Positions 12,853 through 21,745 of a stretch of 24,922 nt of DNA are shown piece after piece. A model generated the notes under the pieces. The model was not told where the DNA came from. It worked only from the letters and a program-made list of their open reading frames with translations, and did no database searches. The stretch's first letter is position 1, and each line of letters starts with the position of its first letter. Origin of the DNA: Candidatus Bathyarchaeota archaeon. GTDB taxonomy: Archaea; Thermoproteota; Bathyarchaeia; Bathyarchaeales; UBA233. A program made the translations under genes and the position numbers. The stretch is taken from contig JANXEP010000071.1 in NCBI GenBank assembly GCA_025057795.1, positions 1 to 24,922 on the forward strand. The letters run 5' to 3'.

Positions 12853-13356
12853 ATGCTTGTGGGTTTAATGGCGGACACCCATGACTGCTTGCCTATGGTG
12901 GAAAAGGCCGTACGAAGGTTTAATGATGAAAGTGTTGAGCTTGTGCTCCACGCTGGAGACTATGTGGCGCCTTTCGTCGTTTCAAGGTTTAGGGGGCTGA
13001 AGGCAAAATTGACAGGAGTTTTTGGCAACAACGATGGAGATCGTGAACTTTTGAAAAAACGGTTCAGCGAAAATGAGATGGAAATCCATGGAAACTTTGC
13101 GGAAATACGGGCCGACAACGTTAAAATTGCATTACTACATGGAAGCGAGGAAGAGCTTTTGAAGGCTTTAATTGAAAGTGAAGCTTTCGACATTTTAGTT
13201 CATGGACATACCCATAAAGCGGAAACATACCGTAAAGGGAAAACGCTAGTTGTGAATCCAGGCGAAGTTTGCGGCTATCTAACTGGAAAATCAACAATCG
13301 CCTTGCTGGACACCAGCAAGCCTGAGGTGAAAATAATCAACCTAGCCAGCCTTTAG
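12853..13356 (+). CDS. YfcE/MJ0936-type metallophosphoesterase
   Basis: With the start at ATG 12853 this is a 167-aa calcineurin-like phosphodiesterase, the usual length for the YfcE/MJ0936 family. The two-metal motifs appear in order: LMADTHD, LHAGDY, GNNDGDR, LLHGSEEE, VHGHTHKAE, with VNPGEVCG near the end. The family hydrolyses phosphodiesters with Mn or Ni; the physiological substrate is unknown. A longer frame from TTG 12820 exists. However, GGGAGGG sits about 8 nt before ATG 12853, and the domain begins at once from there (MLVGLMADTHD). It is divergent from the wHTH gene and convergent with moaA, with only 3 bp between stops. Confidence 0.9.
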   Translation: MLVGLMADTHDCLPMVEKAVRRFNDESVELVLHAGDYVAPFVVSRFRGLKAKLTGVFGNNDGDRELLKKRFSENEMEIHGNFAEIRADNVKIALLHGSEEELLKALIESEAFDILVHGHTHKAETYRKGKTLVVNPGEVCGYLTGKSTIALLDTSKPEVKIINLASL

Positions 13357-13359
13357 CCC

Positions 13360-14286
13360 TTAATGCAAGCAGTAGGGTTTCCTCCGCCGATTTGCAAGCT
13401 TGAAAAGCTCCATCAGCTCCTCGTCTGTGGCGCCGCTCCGCATCGGCGTTAAAATATCTACGGTGTCGTTGTTCCTCAACAGGCAGGGTTTAAGCTTTCC
13501 GTCACTTGTTACTCTTAGGCGGGTGCAGTGCATGCAAAACTCGGTGTTCTCAATGGGGTGGACAACCTCTACCTTCAAGGCTGGGAGATGGTATACCCGA
13601 CGGTTTTGCATGTGTCGTCTAACCTCGATTTTTAAGGCTTTTTGCCGCAACATCTCCTCAAACTCGTCTAAGGGCTTATGGTAAGCTTCATAATATTCGC
13701 GGCTTATGTTTACTGGTTCAAGCTCGATAAGCTGTAGCACGGCGCCAGTTTCCCTTGCAAAGGCCATCATTTCCGGTACTTGGGAGTCGTTCACACCCTT
13801 TAAAACAAGCATATTAAGTTTTACTGGGTTCAATCCAACTTCGACGGCTGCCTTGACACCTCTCAAAACGTTTTCCAGTACGCCGCCCGTCAGTTTACAG
13901 TAGGTTTCCCCGTCAATAGTTGGGAGGTTTATGTTTACACGTTTTAAGCCGCTTGCCGCTAGTTCTTTGGCTAAAGGCTCAAGTAGGGTTCCATTCGTTG
14001 TCATGGAAAGCTCCTCTAACCCCGGCAAGGCAGCTATGCCCCTAACTATTTGGAGTATATCCCTACGCATGAGGGGTTCTCCACCCGTAAGCTTAATCCT
14101 TGAGACGCCGAGACTAACGGCTATCTTTGATATCCGCACAATTTCTTCCACCGTCATCTCCACGGAGCTCTCTGCCTGCTTGTCTTCGCCTTCCGCATGA
14201 CAGAAACTGCAGTGCAGATTGCAAGGTCTCGTTAATGCTATTCGAAGGTTTAATAGCGGCCGCCCATAGCCATCAACGAGCACCAT
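13360..14286 (-). CDS. moaA: MoaA, GTP 3',8-cyclase (molybdopterin step 1)
   Basis: A 308-aa radical SAM enzyme that rearranges GTP to 3',8-cyclo-GTP, the first committed step of molybdenum/tungsten cofactor synthesis. The SAM cluster is C22-x3-C26-x2-C29 (PCNLHCSFC). LTGGEP at 66-71 binds SAM. The second 4Fe-4S cluster, which holds GTP, is C251-x2-C254-x13-C268. Length is slightly below bacterial MoaA, and the sequence ends RRKPYCLH without the terminal Gly-Gly seen in bacterial and human enzymes. Some archaeal MoaA sequences also lack that tail, to my knowledge. The ATG start lies 2 bp after the moaB stop, so this is the third gene of moaCBA. Confidence 0.95.
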   Translation of the reverse strand: MVLVDGYGRPLLNLRIALTRPCNLHCSFCHAEGEDKQAESSVEMTVEEIVRISKIAVSLGVSRIKLTGGEPLMRRDILQIVRGIAALPGLEELSMTTNGTLLEPLAKELAASGLKRVNINLPTIDGETYCKLTGGVLENVLRGVKAAVEVGLNPVKLNMLVLKGVNDSQVPEMMAFARETGAVLQLIELEPVNISREYYEAYHKPLDEFEEMLRQKALKIEVRRHMQNRRVYHLPALKVEVVHPIENTEFCMHCTRLRVTSDGKLKPCLLRNNDTVDILTPMRSGATDEELMELFKLANRRRKPYCLH

Positions 14287-14288
14287 CG

Positions 14289-14819
14289 TTATTCCCGCGC
14301 GTGCTTAACGATATGTGCTGCTTCCGGCAATATAAGTTTTTCAAGGCAAAGCTTAACAGCGTCAGGTGAACCGGGAATACAGAAGAAGGCTTTACCTTTA
14401 GCTACTCCAGCGAAGGCGCGGGACAATATTGCGGCTGAGCCTACTTTTTCATAGCTCAAAAGTCTGAAAAGTTCCCCGAAGCCGGGTAAGGTCTTCTCCA
14501 TGAAAGGCGAAACTGTTTCGATTGTTACATCTGTTGAGGTTATGCCCGTCCCGCCGCAGAAAATGGCGACATTCACGCTATCTGATTCCAAGATGTTTTT
14601 GACCTCCTCCGCTATTGCCTCTTTATCGTCTGGAACGATTTTACGGAAAACAATCAAGTATCCACAGTTTTTCACCATTTCCTCTATTAAGTCACCCGAT
14701 TCGTCGCTGATTTTTTCGCCGAGTTTCAACTGGTTGTAGCGGGATGTGCTAACTACAACAACGCCGAAACCTAGCTTTTTAGGGGCTTCAGCCCTGTGCC
14801 TAAACGTGCTCTCGCTCAT
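14289..14819 (-). CDS. moaB: MoaB/MogA-type molybdopterin adenylyltransferase
   Basis: A 176-aa protein of the MoaB/MogA fold, which activates molybdopterin by adenylation before metal insertion. The central motif is FCGGTGITSTDVTIETV, followed by MEKTLPGFGELFR, a Ser-rich segment SYEKVGSAAILSRAFAGV, and FCIPGSPDAVK. In archaea MoaB generally takes the MogA role. The ATG at 14817-14819 lies 20 bp inside the end of moaC, and the stop is 2 bp before moaA, so the three genes are one translationally coupled unit. Confidence 0.93.
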   Translation of the reverse strand: MSESTFRHRAEAPKKLGFGVVVVSTSRYNQLKLGEKISDESGDLIEEMVKNCGYLIVFRKIVPDDKEAIAEEVKNILESDSVNVAIFCGGTGITSTDVTIETVSPFMEKTLPGFGELFRLLSYEKVGSAAILSRAFAGVAKGKAFFCIPGSPDAVKLCLEKLILPEAAHIVKHARE

Positions 14820-15261
14820 TTCGGGGTTCTTCCTTAACCTTTTTTACAACGCGAATGTCCTCAATAGCCGTTGACGGATACTGTCCGTCCACGTCTTTCT
14901 CATACTGCTTGACCATGTCCCAAATTGTTAAGAGGCTTATGGCGGTTGCTACTAAGGCTTCCATTTCGACGCCTGTTTGCGCCTCAGTTCTAACAGTAGA
15001 CGAAACCTTAACGGTGGCGTCGTCCATTATTTCTATGTCTACCTTCACGTTTGTTAAGGGCAGCGGATGACAAAATGGTATTAGGATACTTGTCTCTTTT
15101 GCGGCTAAGGTTCCAGCGATCTTCGCCGTATAAATGGGGTCTCCCTTCTCGACTTTTCCGCTGCGAATTAATTTTATGGTTTCAGGCTTAAGCCTAATTC
15201 TGCCCACGGCTGTTGCCTCGCGGAAAATTTTTGGCTTTCCAGTTATGTCCACCATTGCCAT
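14800..15261 (-). CDS. moaC: MoaC, cyclic pyranopterin monophosphate synthase
   Basis: This protein converts 3',8-cyclo-GTP to cyclic pyranopterin monophosphate, the step after MoaA. Family marks are MVDITGKP at the start, LIPFCHPLPLTNVKVDIE (the conserved CHPL), VRTEAQTGVEMEALVA and ALVATAISLLTIWDMVK. With the start at ATG 15259-15261 it has 153 aa. A longer frame begins at TTG 15276, but GAAGGGGAT then lies within it at the right distance to be the ribosome site for ATG 15261. The C-terminal KKVKEEPRNEREHV is charged and covers the moaB start. A TATA box lies at 15300-15310. Confidence 0.95.
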   Translation of the reverse strand: MAMVDITGKPKIFREATAVGRIRLKPETIKLIRSGKVEKGDPIYTAKIAGTLAAKETSILIPFCHPLPLTNVKVDIEIMDDATVKVSSTVRTEAQTGVEMEALVATAISLLTIWDMVKQYEKDVDGQYPSTAIEDIRVVKKVKEEPRNEREHV

Positions 15262-15299
15262 GAAAATCCCCTTCAACTCTAACTTAAGGGCGTGAGCCA

Positions 15300-15310
15300 G
15301 TTATTTAATG
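15300..15310 (-). promoter_or_regulatory. moaC: TATA box of the moaCBA operon
   Basis: On the minus strand CATTAAATAAC is centred about 27 nt before a start near 15278. This leaves a leader of about 16 nt that carries the GAAGGGG ribosome site and then ATG 15261. The moa genes can therefore be expressed apart from the upstream HTH gene, whose stop (15327) lies just before this box. Confidence 0.6.
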
Positions 15311-15326
15311 GTTCTGCGTAAAAGCT

Positions 15327-15599
15327 TCAGCGTTCCTCAACAGTTTCCCAAGCATCCACCAGCGCTTTTATAGCTCTAGCCTTCGCGGAGCCTTCGTCAA
15401 ACCTGTAAAAACGGATTCTCCCAAACCTCTTATGCTGAAGAATTCCCTCTTTTTCCAGAAACTCCAAATGCCCTTTGACGGTTTTATGGCTTGCCTCTAC
15501 TTTTCTGGCAATTTCAGAAATGTTCAACTCTCTTATTTGGGATAAAACCTTCAAAATTTTGAGCCGCAACCGGTTTCCAAGAACCTCTTCAATTTCCAC
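15327..15599 (-). CDS. ArsR-like winged-helix regulator, 90 aa
   Basis: A single-domain winged helix. RLRLKILKVLSQIRELNISE leads into IARKVEASHKTVKGHLEFLEKEGILQ with the recognition helix ASHKTVKGHLEF, then a basic wing KRFGRIRFYRFDEG and a short dimerisation helix ALVDAWETV. The usual metal-binding cysteines are absent. GTG at 15597-15599 is the start, with a TATA box centred 27 nt upstream (15622-15630), so the mRNA is probably leaderless. Its place immediately before moaCBA makes molybdopterin genes a possible target, but this is inference. Confidence 0.85.
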   Translation of the reverse strand: MEIEEVLGNRLRLKILKVLSQIRELNISEIARKVEASHKTVKGHLEFLEKEGILQHKRFGRIRFYRFDEGSAKARAIKALVDAWETVEER

Positions 15600-15621
15600 G
15601 GGTTTGATGTTGCTTTCCGAA

Positions 15622-15630
15622 CTATTTAAG
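15622..15630 (-). promoter_or_regulatory. TATA box of the ArsR-like gene
   Basis: CTTAAATAG on the minus strand is centred at 15626, 27 nt from the GTG at 15599, which is exactly leaderless spacing. It overlaps the last codons of the upstream HIT-like gene. Confidence 0.6.
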
Positions 15631-15996
15631 TTTGGTCTGGATAATGTTATCTACAACTTTAATCCATCTTGTCGCCAGAATCTGGTCGAAGTCCTCGCTT
15701 TTAGGGTCTAGGTCTGAAGCCACCAAATGCCAGTGATCATTTATCGTGGCGAAGGTGCTGTCCAAAATCACAAACTTTGGAGCGTATTTGAAAGCTTCTC
15801 TGCCTATTTGAGTGATTATTGTGAGGGCGCGTTCATAAGCTTTAAACGGTATAGTGTGCTGGTGTCGTTTGTAAACTATCATGATGCGCTCTCTATGACC
15901 TTTAAGGTTCTTTGTTCTCAAAACAATGAAGGAATCATCTTGATAAAAGATTTTCTCCTTGCTTAGGTCCAAGTTGCATAAGGGGCAGTTCGCCAA
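15622..15996 (-). CDS. HIT-like nucleotide-binding protein
   Basis: This 124-aa protein has the HIT-family layout: a Cys pair at the start (NCPLCNLDLS, C4 and C7), a strand YQDDSFIVLRTK, GHRERIMIVYKRHQHTIP, a helix, and a final DHWHLVASDL in place of the usual H-x-H-x-H catalytic triad. Only H88 and H90 of the triad remain, so hydrolase or transferase activity is doubtful and substrate binding alone is possible. The start is TTG at 15994-15996 behind a good GGTGGAGG site. It follows cdc6 by 45 bp and precedes the ArsR-like gene by 22 bp on the same strand. Confidence 0.72.
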   Translation of the reverse strand: MANCPLCNLDLSKEKIFYQDDSFIVLRTKNLKGHRERIMIVYKRHQHTIPFKAYERALTIITQIGREAFKYAPKFVILDSTFATINDHWHLVASDLDPKSEDFDQILATRWIKVVDNIIQTKLK

Positions 15997-16041
15997 ACTT
16001 CTGCCTCCACCAAACTGTAAGGGAAAAGGTGGATATGTGTT

Positions 16042-17259
16042 TTATTGCGCTGTTCGGTTTCCACCCATCTTTTCCCTTTCAAGAAAAGCGGAAACTTCCC
16101 TTTCCAGTTCATAGGCGGAGACGCCCGGCAAGTAGATAAGCGTTGTTCTTCCACGGCCAACTGTTGAAACACTTTTCTTGATTATGCCTAAGGTTGAAAA
16201 TGTTTGGAGGTATTTCCACAATTGGGTATGTGTATGGGGTTGAGCGTTAAACTCTTCACATGCGACGGCATAGGATTGTTCCACTTCTGTTAGGGATGCA
16301 TAAGCTCTGTCCATGTTTTCTTTAAAGAACCTTGCTATGCCTAAGAGGAAAAGCTTTTCGTGGAGGCTTAGGCTTGCTAAGTCGCTTTTCTTTGCCATGG
16401 CAAATACGCTTGAAACTGCTTTCCTAACACATTCGGGTGTGACGACATTTAAATCTTCAGCGTCTGCGTATTTTCCAGCCCGCCATAGGAGTTCTATGGC
16501 GAAACGGGCGTTTCCCCCCTCTAAACTGGCAAGCTCCGCTATGAAGTCTACGGTTTCGTCTATAACCGTTGACTGCTTAAAGGCTAGTTGAACCCTATCG
16601 TTTATGATGTCTACAAGCTGCTTTTTGGAGTATCTTTCCAGCTTCACTATGTTTGTCTGAAGCGTGCTTCTGGTGCTGGCGTCCAACCCTTCAATGGCTT
16701 TTAGGCTTTTTAAAATGCCTATGAACGAAACTCGCTGGGGCTTGTTTAGCCTAACCTCTTGTAGGCGGGTAAGCTTGTATACGGCTTCAGAGCCTTCCCT
16801 TTCAATGAGGCTTTCAAGTTCGTCTAGAGTTAACAGAACGTAAGCGTTGTTTTCATCTAAAACTTGTAGGAAAATGTTTAACAGCTCTTCGGCGGAAAAC
16901 CCTCTTTTCGGAAAGTTCGGATGGAAAGCCGAAACCGCGTGGTGAAGTATAAGGAAGAGGCTTCCACGGTACTGGCGGCAATTTACATGAACATAGGAGA
17001 GGTTTATTCCCCGCTGCCTAGCCTGCTGAGCCAAATCCAAGCCAAAACGTTGGGAAAGCACCGTTTTTCCTGTTCCCACGTCTCCAACAATGAGGACTCT
17101 TTGGGCCATTTTTTCCGGCGTCGTTAAAAGGAAGTTGAAAAACGCGCCTAAAAGCCGCATTTCTGCTTCTCTGTGAACAAGTTTTCTGGGAACATAATTT
17201 ATATCAAGCTTCGTCTCATCTTTGAATACGCTGCGGCCCGCCGACAACGCTGGCACCAT
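16042..17259 (-). CDS. cdc6: Cdc6/Orc1 replication initiator (AAA+)
   Basis: A 405-aa protein of the archaeal Orc1/Cdc6 family, which binds origin repeats and loads the MCM helicase. The N-terminus SVFKDETKLDINYVPRKLVHR is the family signature. Walker A is GDVGTGKT (59-66), Walker B is LLTLDELES with D146 and E147. The arginine-rich stretch EVRLNKPQRVSFIGIL precedes sensor 1. The lid segment EGGNARFAIELLWRAG is at about 249-264, and residues 305-405 form the winged-helix DNA-binding domain. The ATG at 17257-17259 follows TTAAGGT. It is divergent from pdaD across 160 bp, a usual place to look for an origin. Confidence 0.94.
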   Translation of the reverse strand: MVPALSAGRSVFKDETKLDINYVPRKLVHREAEMRLLGAFFNFLLTTPEKMAQRVLIVGDVGTGKTVLSQRFGLDLAQQARQRGINLSYVHVNCRQYRGSLFLILHHAVSAFHPNFPKRGFSAEELLNIFLQVLDENNAYVLLTLDELESLIEREGSEAVYKLTRLQEVRLNKPQRVSFIGILKSLKAIEGLDASTRSTLQTNIVKLERYSKKQLVDIINDRVQLAFKQSTVIDETVDFIAELASLEGGNARFAIELLWRAGKYADAEDLNVVTPECVRKAVSSVFAMAKKSDLASLSLHEKLFLLGIARFFKENMDRAYASLTEVEQSYAVACEEFNAQPHTHTQLWKYLQTFSTLGIIKKSVSTVGRGRTTLIYLPGVSAYELEREVSAFLEREKMGGNRTAQ

Positions 17260-17419
17260 TACCTTAATGAAAATATGTTAAACCTTTGTTATGCTTTTCC
17301 CTATCCGGTTTCTTTCCATAAAGGCAAGAAACTATTAGCAATTTGTAGATAGAGGATTTCCATTAAATCGGTTGAGGGGATAAAGCTTTTAAGGGGACTG
17401 TCATAATTTTGATGGCAAA
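17260..17419. other. cdc6-pdaD intergenic region, possible but unproven origin
   Basis: Archaeal origins often abut cdc6. Here TTTCCATAAA (17313-17322) and TTTCCATTAAA (17357-17367) are near-repeats 44 bp apart. The second runs into CGGTTGAGGGG, which faintly recalls the TTCCA...GGGG outline of crenarchaeal ORB elements. No inverted pair and no long AT-rich unwinding region are visible in this short gap. It also holds the promoters of both genes. Confidence 0.25.
17385..17394 (+). promoter_or_regulatory. pdaD: TATA box of pdaD
   Basis: GCTTTTAAGG is centred about 30 nt before ATG 17420. Transcription should begin near 17417, giving a leaderless message. An out-of-frame ATG at 17412 lies before that point and would not be read. 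Confidence 0.55.
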
Positions 17420-17977
17420 ATGATACCCAAATATTTCTTCCTAACAAAGGGCGTCGGAAAACACAAGGAACAACTGCAATCCTTCGAGTTGGCTCTGAGA
17501 AACGCCGGCATACAACATTGCAACATAGTCAATGTTTCAAGCATCATACCGCCGGGATGCAAGCTTATCCCAAAAGAGAAGGGTCTAAAAATGCTTAGGC
17601 CAGGCGAAATAACCTTTGTGGTTTTGGCTAGAAACCAGACGAATGAACCGCATAGGCTTATCGCCGCCTCCATTGGCGTGGCCATTCCATCCGGAAAGAA
17701 CAATTATGGCTATTTGTCGGAACATCATTCCTTCGGGCAGACGGACGAGGTGGCTGGGGAATACGCTGAAGACTTGGCGGCAACCATGCTTGCCACAACT
17801 ATGGGTATACCTTTTGACCCTCAAACTGCTTGGGACGAGCGGAAACAGCTTTTCAGAGCCAGCGGCCTCATAATTAAGACTACAAACATAACGCAATCTG
17901 CCACCGGCGACAAAAACGGCCTCTGGACCACGGTTATCGCGGCGGCCGTCTTCGTCCCCGGCAGAAGACGTGAATAG
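17420..17977 (+). CDS. pdaD: Pyruvoyl-dependent arginine decarboxylase
   Basis: This 185-aa enzyme makes agmatine from arginine, the entry to archaeal polyamine synthesis and, in many archaea, to agmatidine tRNA modification. The proenzyme cuts itself at a Ser-Ser pair, here NVS40-S41IIPPGC, and the new N-terminal serine becomes the pyruvoyl cofactor. Other family marks are [34 protein letters not shown] and [17 protein letters not shown], with a C-terminal [10 protein letters not shown]. It is about a dozen residues shorter at the N-terminus than the Methanocaldococcus enzyme. A T-rich stretch after the stop (TTCTCTTTTTATC, 17991-18003) may act as a terminator. Confidence 0.94.
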   Translation: MIPKYFFLTKGVGKHKEQLQSFELALRNAGIQHCNIVNVSSIIPPGCKLIPKEKGLKMLRPGEITFVVLARNQTNEPHRLIAASIGVAIPSGKNNYGYLSEHHSFGQTDEVAGEYAEDLAATMLATTMGIPFDPQTAWDERKQLFRASGLIIKTTNITQSATGDKNGLWTTVIAAAVFVPGRRRE

Positions 17978-18045
17978 CCGCCTACCCCGTTCTCTTTTTA
18001 TCTAAAAAGATATAGCCTATTAGCGTTAAAATTCAAAAGTGTTAG

Positions 18046-18747
<702 letters not shown>

Positions 18748-18760
18748 GAGTGCCAGTCCA

Positions 18761-19642
18761 TTGAAGGTTGAAGCCGAATGCGCAGCTTGCATCATCAATA
18801 GGGCGGCAGCCGAAATCAAATTGGCAACCACAAATCCAGCACTGCGTTTCAGGGCCATGATGGAGCTTCTCCACATGCTAAGGAGGGAATTTAAACCATC
18901 CGCTGTGCCCGCGGACCTTGGCACAAAAAGAGACCGCCTAATTAAAAGGGTGACGGGCAATGATGACCCTTACCTTTGGAGCAAGCGCTTGTGCAACGAA
19001 AACGCCTTGAAGCTTTTGCCTTACGCAAGGAAACTTGTTGATGAAGGCTACACGCAACAGGACAGGTTTAAACGGGCTTGTCTATGCGCCATGGTTGGAA
19101 ACGCTATGGAGTTTGACATTCCGGGCCACAACTTCACCTTCGGCATGCTGCGGAAAAGCCTCAAGGAAGCCGGGAAAGACCTTGTGGTTGACGATGTTAG
19201 TAAAATCTACGAGCTGGCAAAAGGTTCAAGGGAGGTTCTCTACTTGACGGATAATGCTGGAGAAATCGTTTTTGACACGCTTCTGGTGGAGCAGCTTAAA
19301 AACATGGGTTTAAAGGTTACGGTGGCGGTTAAGGGCGGGCCAATCATAAACGACGCCACATGGGAGGACGCAGAGTTTTCAGGCATGACGAGGATTGCGG
19401 ATAAAGTGATAACGACGGGTACGGATGCTGTGGGCTTGGCGCCTAAGGAAGTTTCGGCTGAGTTTATGAGTGTTTATGAGTCTGTGGACATGGTTTTTGC
19501 GAAGGGCATGGGCTACGCTGAAACCTTGACGGAGTATAAGTTGGAAAAGCCTCATGCGTTATTGTTTAGAACAAAATGCGAGCCGGTAGCAAACTTTTTT
19601 GCTGTGCCCCGCAATAAGAATGTTGCGAAGTTGATGCCGTAA
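18761..19642 (+). CDS. DUF89 / ARMT1-like metal-dependent phosphatase
   Basis: At 293 aa this belongs to the DUF89 family of damage-control phosphatases, which remove phosphate from side-product or excess sugar phosphates and cofactors. Seen here: an N-terminal C7-x2-C10 (ECAACII), AMVGNAMEFDI, the metal-site strand YLTDNAGEIVFDTLLVEQL, VKGGPIINDATWEDAE, a helix-strand unit ending TTGTDAVGL, and FAKGMGYAET followed by LLFRTKCEPVA. The CxxC and short length suggest the prokaryotic subfamily. The start TTG 18761 has AGGAGTG 10 nt upstream; a longer frame from TTG 18719 would overlap tpiA. Its place between TPI and a glycogen enzyme points to a triose- or hexose-phosphate substrate, but this is inference. 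Confidence 0.88.
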   Translation: MKVEAECAACIINRAAAEIKLATTNPALRFRAMMELLHMLRREFKPSAVPADLGTKRDRLIKRVTGNDDPYLWSKRLCNENALKLLPYARKLVDEGYTQQDRFKRACLCAMVGNAMEFDIPGHNFTFGMLRKSLKEAGKDLVVDDVSKIYELAKGSREVLYLTDNAGEIVFDTLLVEQLKNMGLKVTVAVKGGPIINDATWEDAEFSGMTRIADKVITTGTDAVGLAPKEVSAEFMSVYESVDMVFAKGMGYAETLTEYKLEKPHALLFRTKCEPVANFFAVPRNKNVAKLMP

Positions 19643-21745
19643 ATGTTTAGGTTAACGCCTCAAATAATCATATCCCGCGAGGAGCTTTCAAAACCCGAGG
19701 CGCTTTTTGAAAAAGAGTGGCTCATAGCCAACGGTTTGGGTGGATACGCGTCCTCCACCGTTTTAGGCGTGAACACGCGGAAGTATCATGGAATGCTTGT
19801 GGCGGCTTTTCATCCGCCTAGAAAACGCGTGGTCTGTATAACCAAGTTTGATGAGGAGTTAAGGCTTGGAAACCTGTTTTATCCGCTTTACGCCAACGAG
19901 TTCCAAGGTGGGGTATATCCCCGGGGTTTCCAATTTCTAGAAGAGTTTTCGCTTTCACCCTTTCCAAGGTATGTTTATGTCCTGCAGAACTTGAAGGTTT
20001 CAAAAATAATATTTATGCCTCATGGAAGAAACGCTGCCATCGCCCTATACACGGTTGAGAATGGAAACGTTTCAAATGTTGAGGTGTATGTTTTTCCGAT
20101 TTTGGCGTGCAGACACTTCCACGCGGTTGTTAACCGCTGGCAGAACCCTCCAAGATTCGCCCAGAAAACCCAAGGGAGGAGGGTGAAAATAAATGTGGAG
20201 GCGCCCACGGCAACCGTGATGTTGGAGGCAGCGCACGGCGTCTACCAAGAGGCTGAAAGATGGTTGGAGAAGGTTTATTTCCGCGAGGAACACGCCCGCG
20301 GCGAAAGCTACTTGGACGATTGGTTCCAGTCTGGCTTTTTCACCTTCAAGGTTGGAGGGAAAACCCGCGAAAAGTTTGCGGTGGTGGCGGTTGCTGGCGA
20401 GGATGAACGGGCTGTGGAGGAAACCATGGATGAGATGCCCGCAACAGCCTATGACGTTGAAGGCTTGTATGAGGCTGAGGTTAAACGCCGTGAAAGGCTT
20501 CTTGAAAGGTTTTACGGGGAACACGGTAGAGTGGAGGCAAGCGACTGGCTTAGCTGGCTTGTTCTGGCCGCAGACGCCTTCATCGTCGAAGCCTTAAGCA
20601 GGGGTGGGAAAGCCGGAAGGTCTGTGGTGGCTGGCTACCACTGGTTTGAAGACTGGGGCAGAGACGCCTTCGTCGCCCTGCCCGGCCTCATGCTCGTGAC
20701 CGGCAGATTTGAGGATGCTAAGCGTGTTTTCTTAACGTTCAACGAGGTTTCGGCTGAGGGTTTGATTCCCAATTTCATTTCGGACTTGGAGGGGCAGCCA
20801 GCCTACAATTGTGTGGACGCCAATTTATGGTTTGTGAACGCCGTTCTTCAGTATTTGAAGTATACTGGTGATTTTGCATTTGTGCAGACAAACCTTTGGG
20901 AGAACATGAAAAAGTTTGTGGAAAACCTTGTTAGAGGCGTTTATGGGGATATGCGGTTGGATGATGACGGGCTTGTTCTGCATGGTGCGCGGATGACTTG
21001 GATGGACACGATGGTGGATGGGAAGCCCGTAACGCCCAGAGAAGGCAAAGCCGTGGAGGTTCAAGCGTTATGGTATAATGCCCTCAAAACCTTGGAGCTT
21101 TTAGCTAAAAAGTTTGGGGAGAAAAGTGAAGCCGAAAAGTTCGCTGTTTTAGCTGAAAAGGCTAAAGGAAGCCTTAATGAAAAATTCTGGAACCCGGCGA
21201 AAAACTGTTTGTTCGACGTTGTGGACAAGCAAGGCGTTGGCGATCCGTCTGTTAGGCCTAACCAGATTCTTGCTGTTTCCTTGGACTTTACTGCGCTGGA
21301 CAAGGTGAAAGCTAAAAAAGTTGTGGATACCGTGCGCCGTGAGCTTTTAACAACCTATGGTTTAAGAACCCTTACCAGAGGCGACCAGCGGTATAGGGGC
21401 GTTTATTGTGGCGATAGACGAAGCCGCGACTTGGCTTACCATAATGGCGCTGTTTGGCCATGGCTTCTTGGGCCTTTCACGAAGGCCTACCTCAAAACGG
21501 AAGGATATGGCGACTATGCGCGTGAATACGCTTTCAAAAACTTTCTTGCGCCGCTTCTCACGGAACAAGTGTTTAAGGCTGGGCTTGGCAACGTAAGCGA
21601 AATCTTTGATGGAGATTTGCCGCACACGCCGAGGGGTTGTGTAGCCCAAGCGTGGAGTGTAGCTGAGCCGCTGCGGGCTTACGTGGAAGACGTTATGTTT
21701 GTGAGGCCAAAACATGAGCGGGATGTTCTCAGCGTTTTAGGGTGA
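19643..21745 (+). CDS. Archaeal glycogen debranching enzyme (GH133 amylo-alpha-1,6-glucosidase)
   Basis: A 700-aa two-domain enzyme that removes alpha-1,6 branches from glycogen-like polymer. Residues 1-270 form the N-terminal beta domain (EKEWLIANGLGGYASSTVLG, NTRKYHGMLVA). From about 290 on is the (alpha/alpha)6 barrel, with GYHWFEDWGRDAFVALPGL (330-348), GLIPNFISDLEGQPAYNCVD, TWMDTMVDGKPVTPREGKAVE (about 451) and YHNGAVWPWLLGPF (about 598). These are the signature stretches of the archaeal GDE family. It has no signal peptide and is cytoplasmic. The ATG directly follows the stop of the DUF89 gene (TAA-ATG), so the two are translated together. The stop overlaps the convergent galT-like stop by 9 bp. 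Confidence 0.94.
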   Translation: MFRLTPQIIISREELSKPEALFEKEWLIANGLGGYASSTVLGVNTRKYHGMLVAAFHPPRKRVVCITKFDEELRLGNLFYPLYANEFQGGVYPRGFQFLEEFSLSPFPRYVYVLQNLKVSKIIFMPHGRNAAIALYTVENGNVSNVEVYVFPILACRHFHAVVNRWQNPPRFAQKTQGRRVKINVEAPTATVMLEAAHGVYQEAERWLEKVYFREEHARGESYLDDWFQSGFFTFKVGGKTREKFAVVAVAGEDERAVEETMDEMPATAYDVEGLYEAEVKRRERLLERFYGEHGRVEASDWLSWLVLAADAFIVEALSRGGKAGRSVVAGYHWFEDWGRDAFVALPGLMLVTGRFEDAKRVFLTFNEVSAEGLIPNFISDLEGQPAYNCVDANLWFVNAVLQYLKYTGDFAFVQTNLWENMKKFVENLVRGVYGDMRLDDDGLVLHGARMTWMDTMVDGKPVTPREGKAVEVQALWYNALKTLELLAKKFGEKSEAEKFAVLAEKAKGSLNEKFWNPAKNCLFDVVDKQGVGDPSVRPNQILAVSLDFTALDKVKAKKVVDTVRRELLTTYGLRTLTRGDQRYRGVYCGDRRSRDLAYHNGAVWPWLLGPFTKAYLKTEGYGDYAREYAFKNFLAPLLTEQVFKAGLGNVSEIFDGDLPHTPRGCVAQAWSVAEPLRAYVEDVMFVRPKHERDVLSVLG

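Noticed and set aside
17357..17379. Origin recognition box (ORB) call
   Set aside because: Only the outline TTTCCA...GAGGGG matches, with wrong spacing and no inverted partner; kept only as a weak finding.
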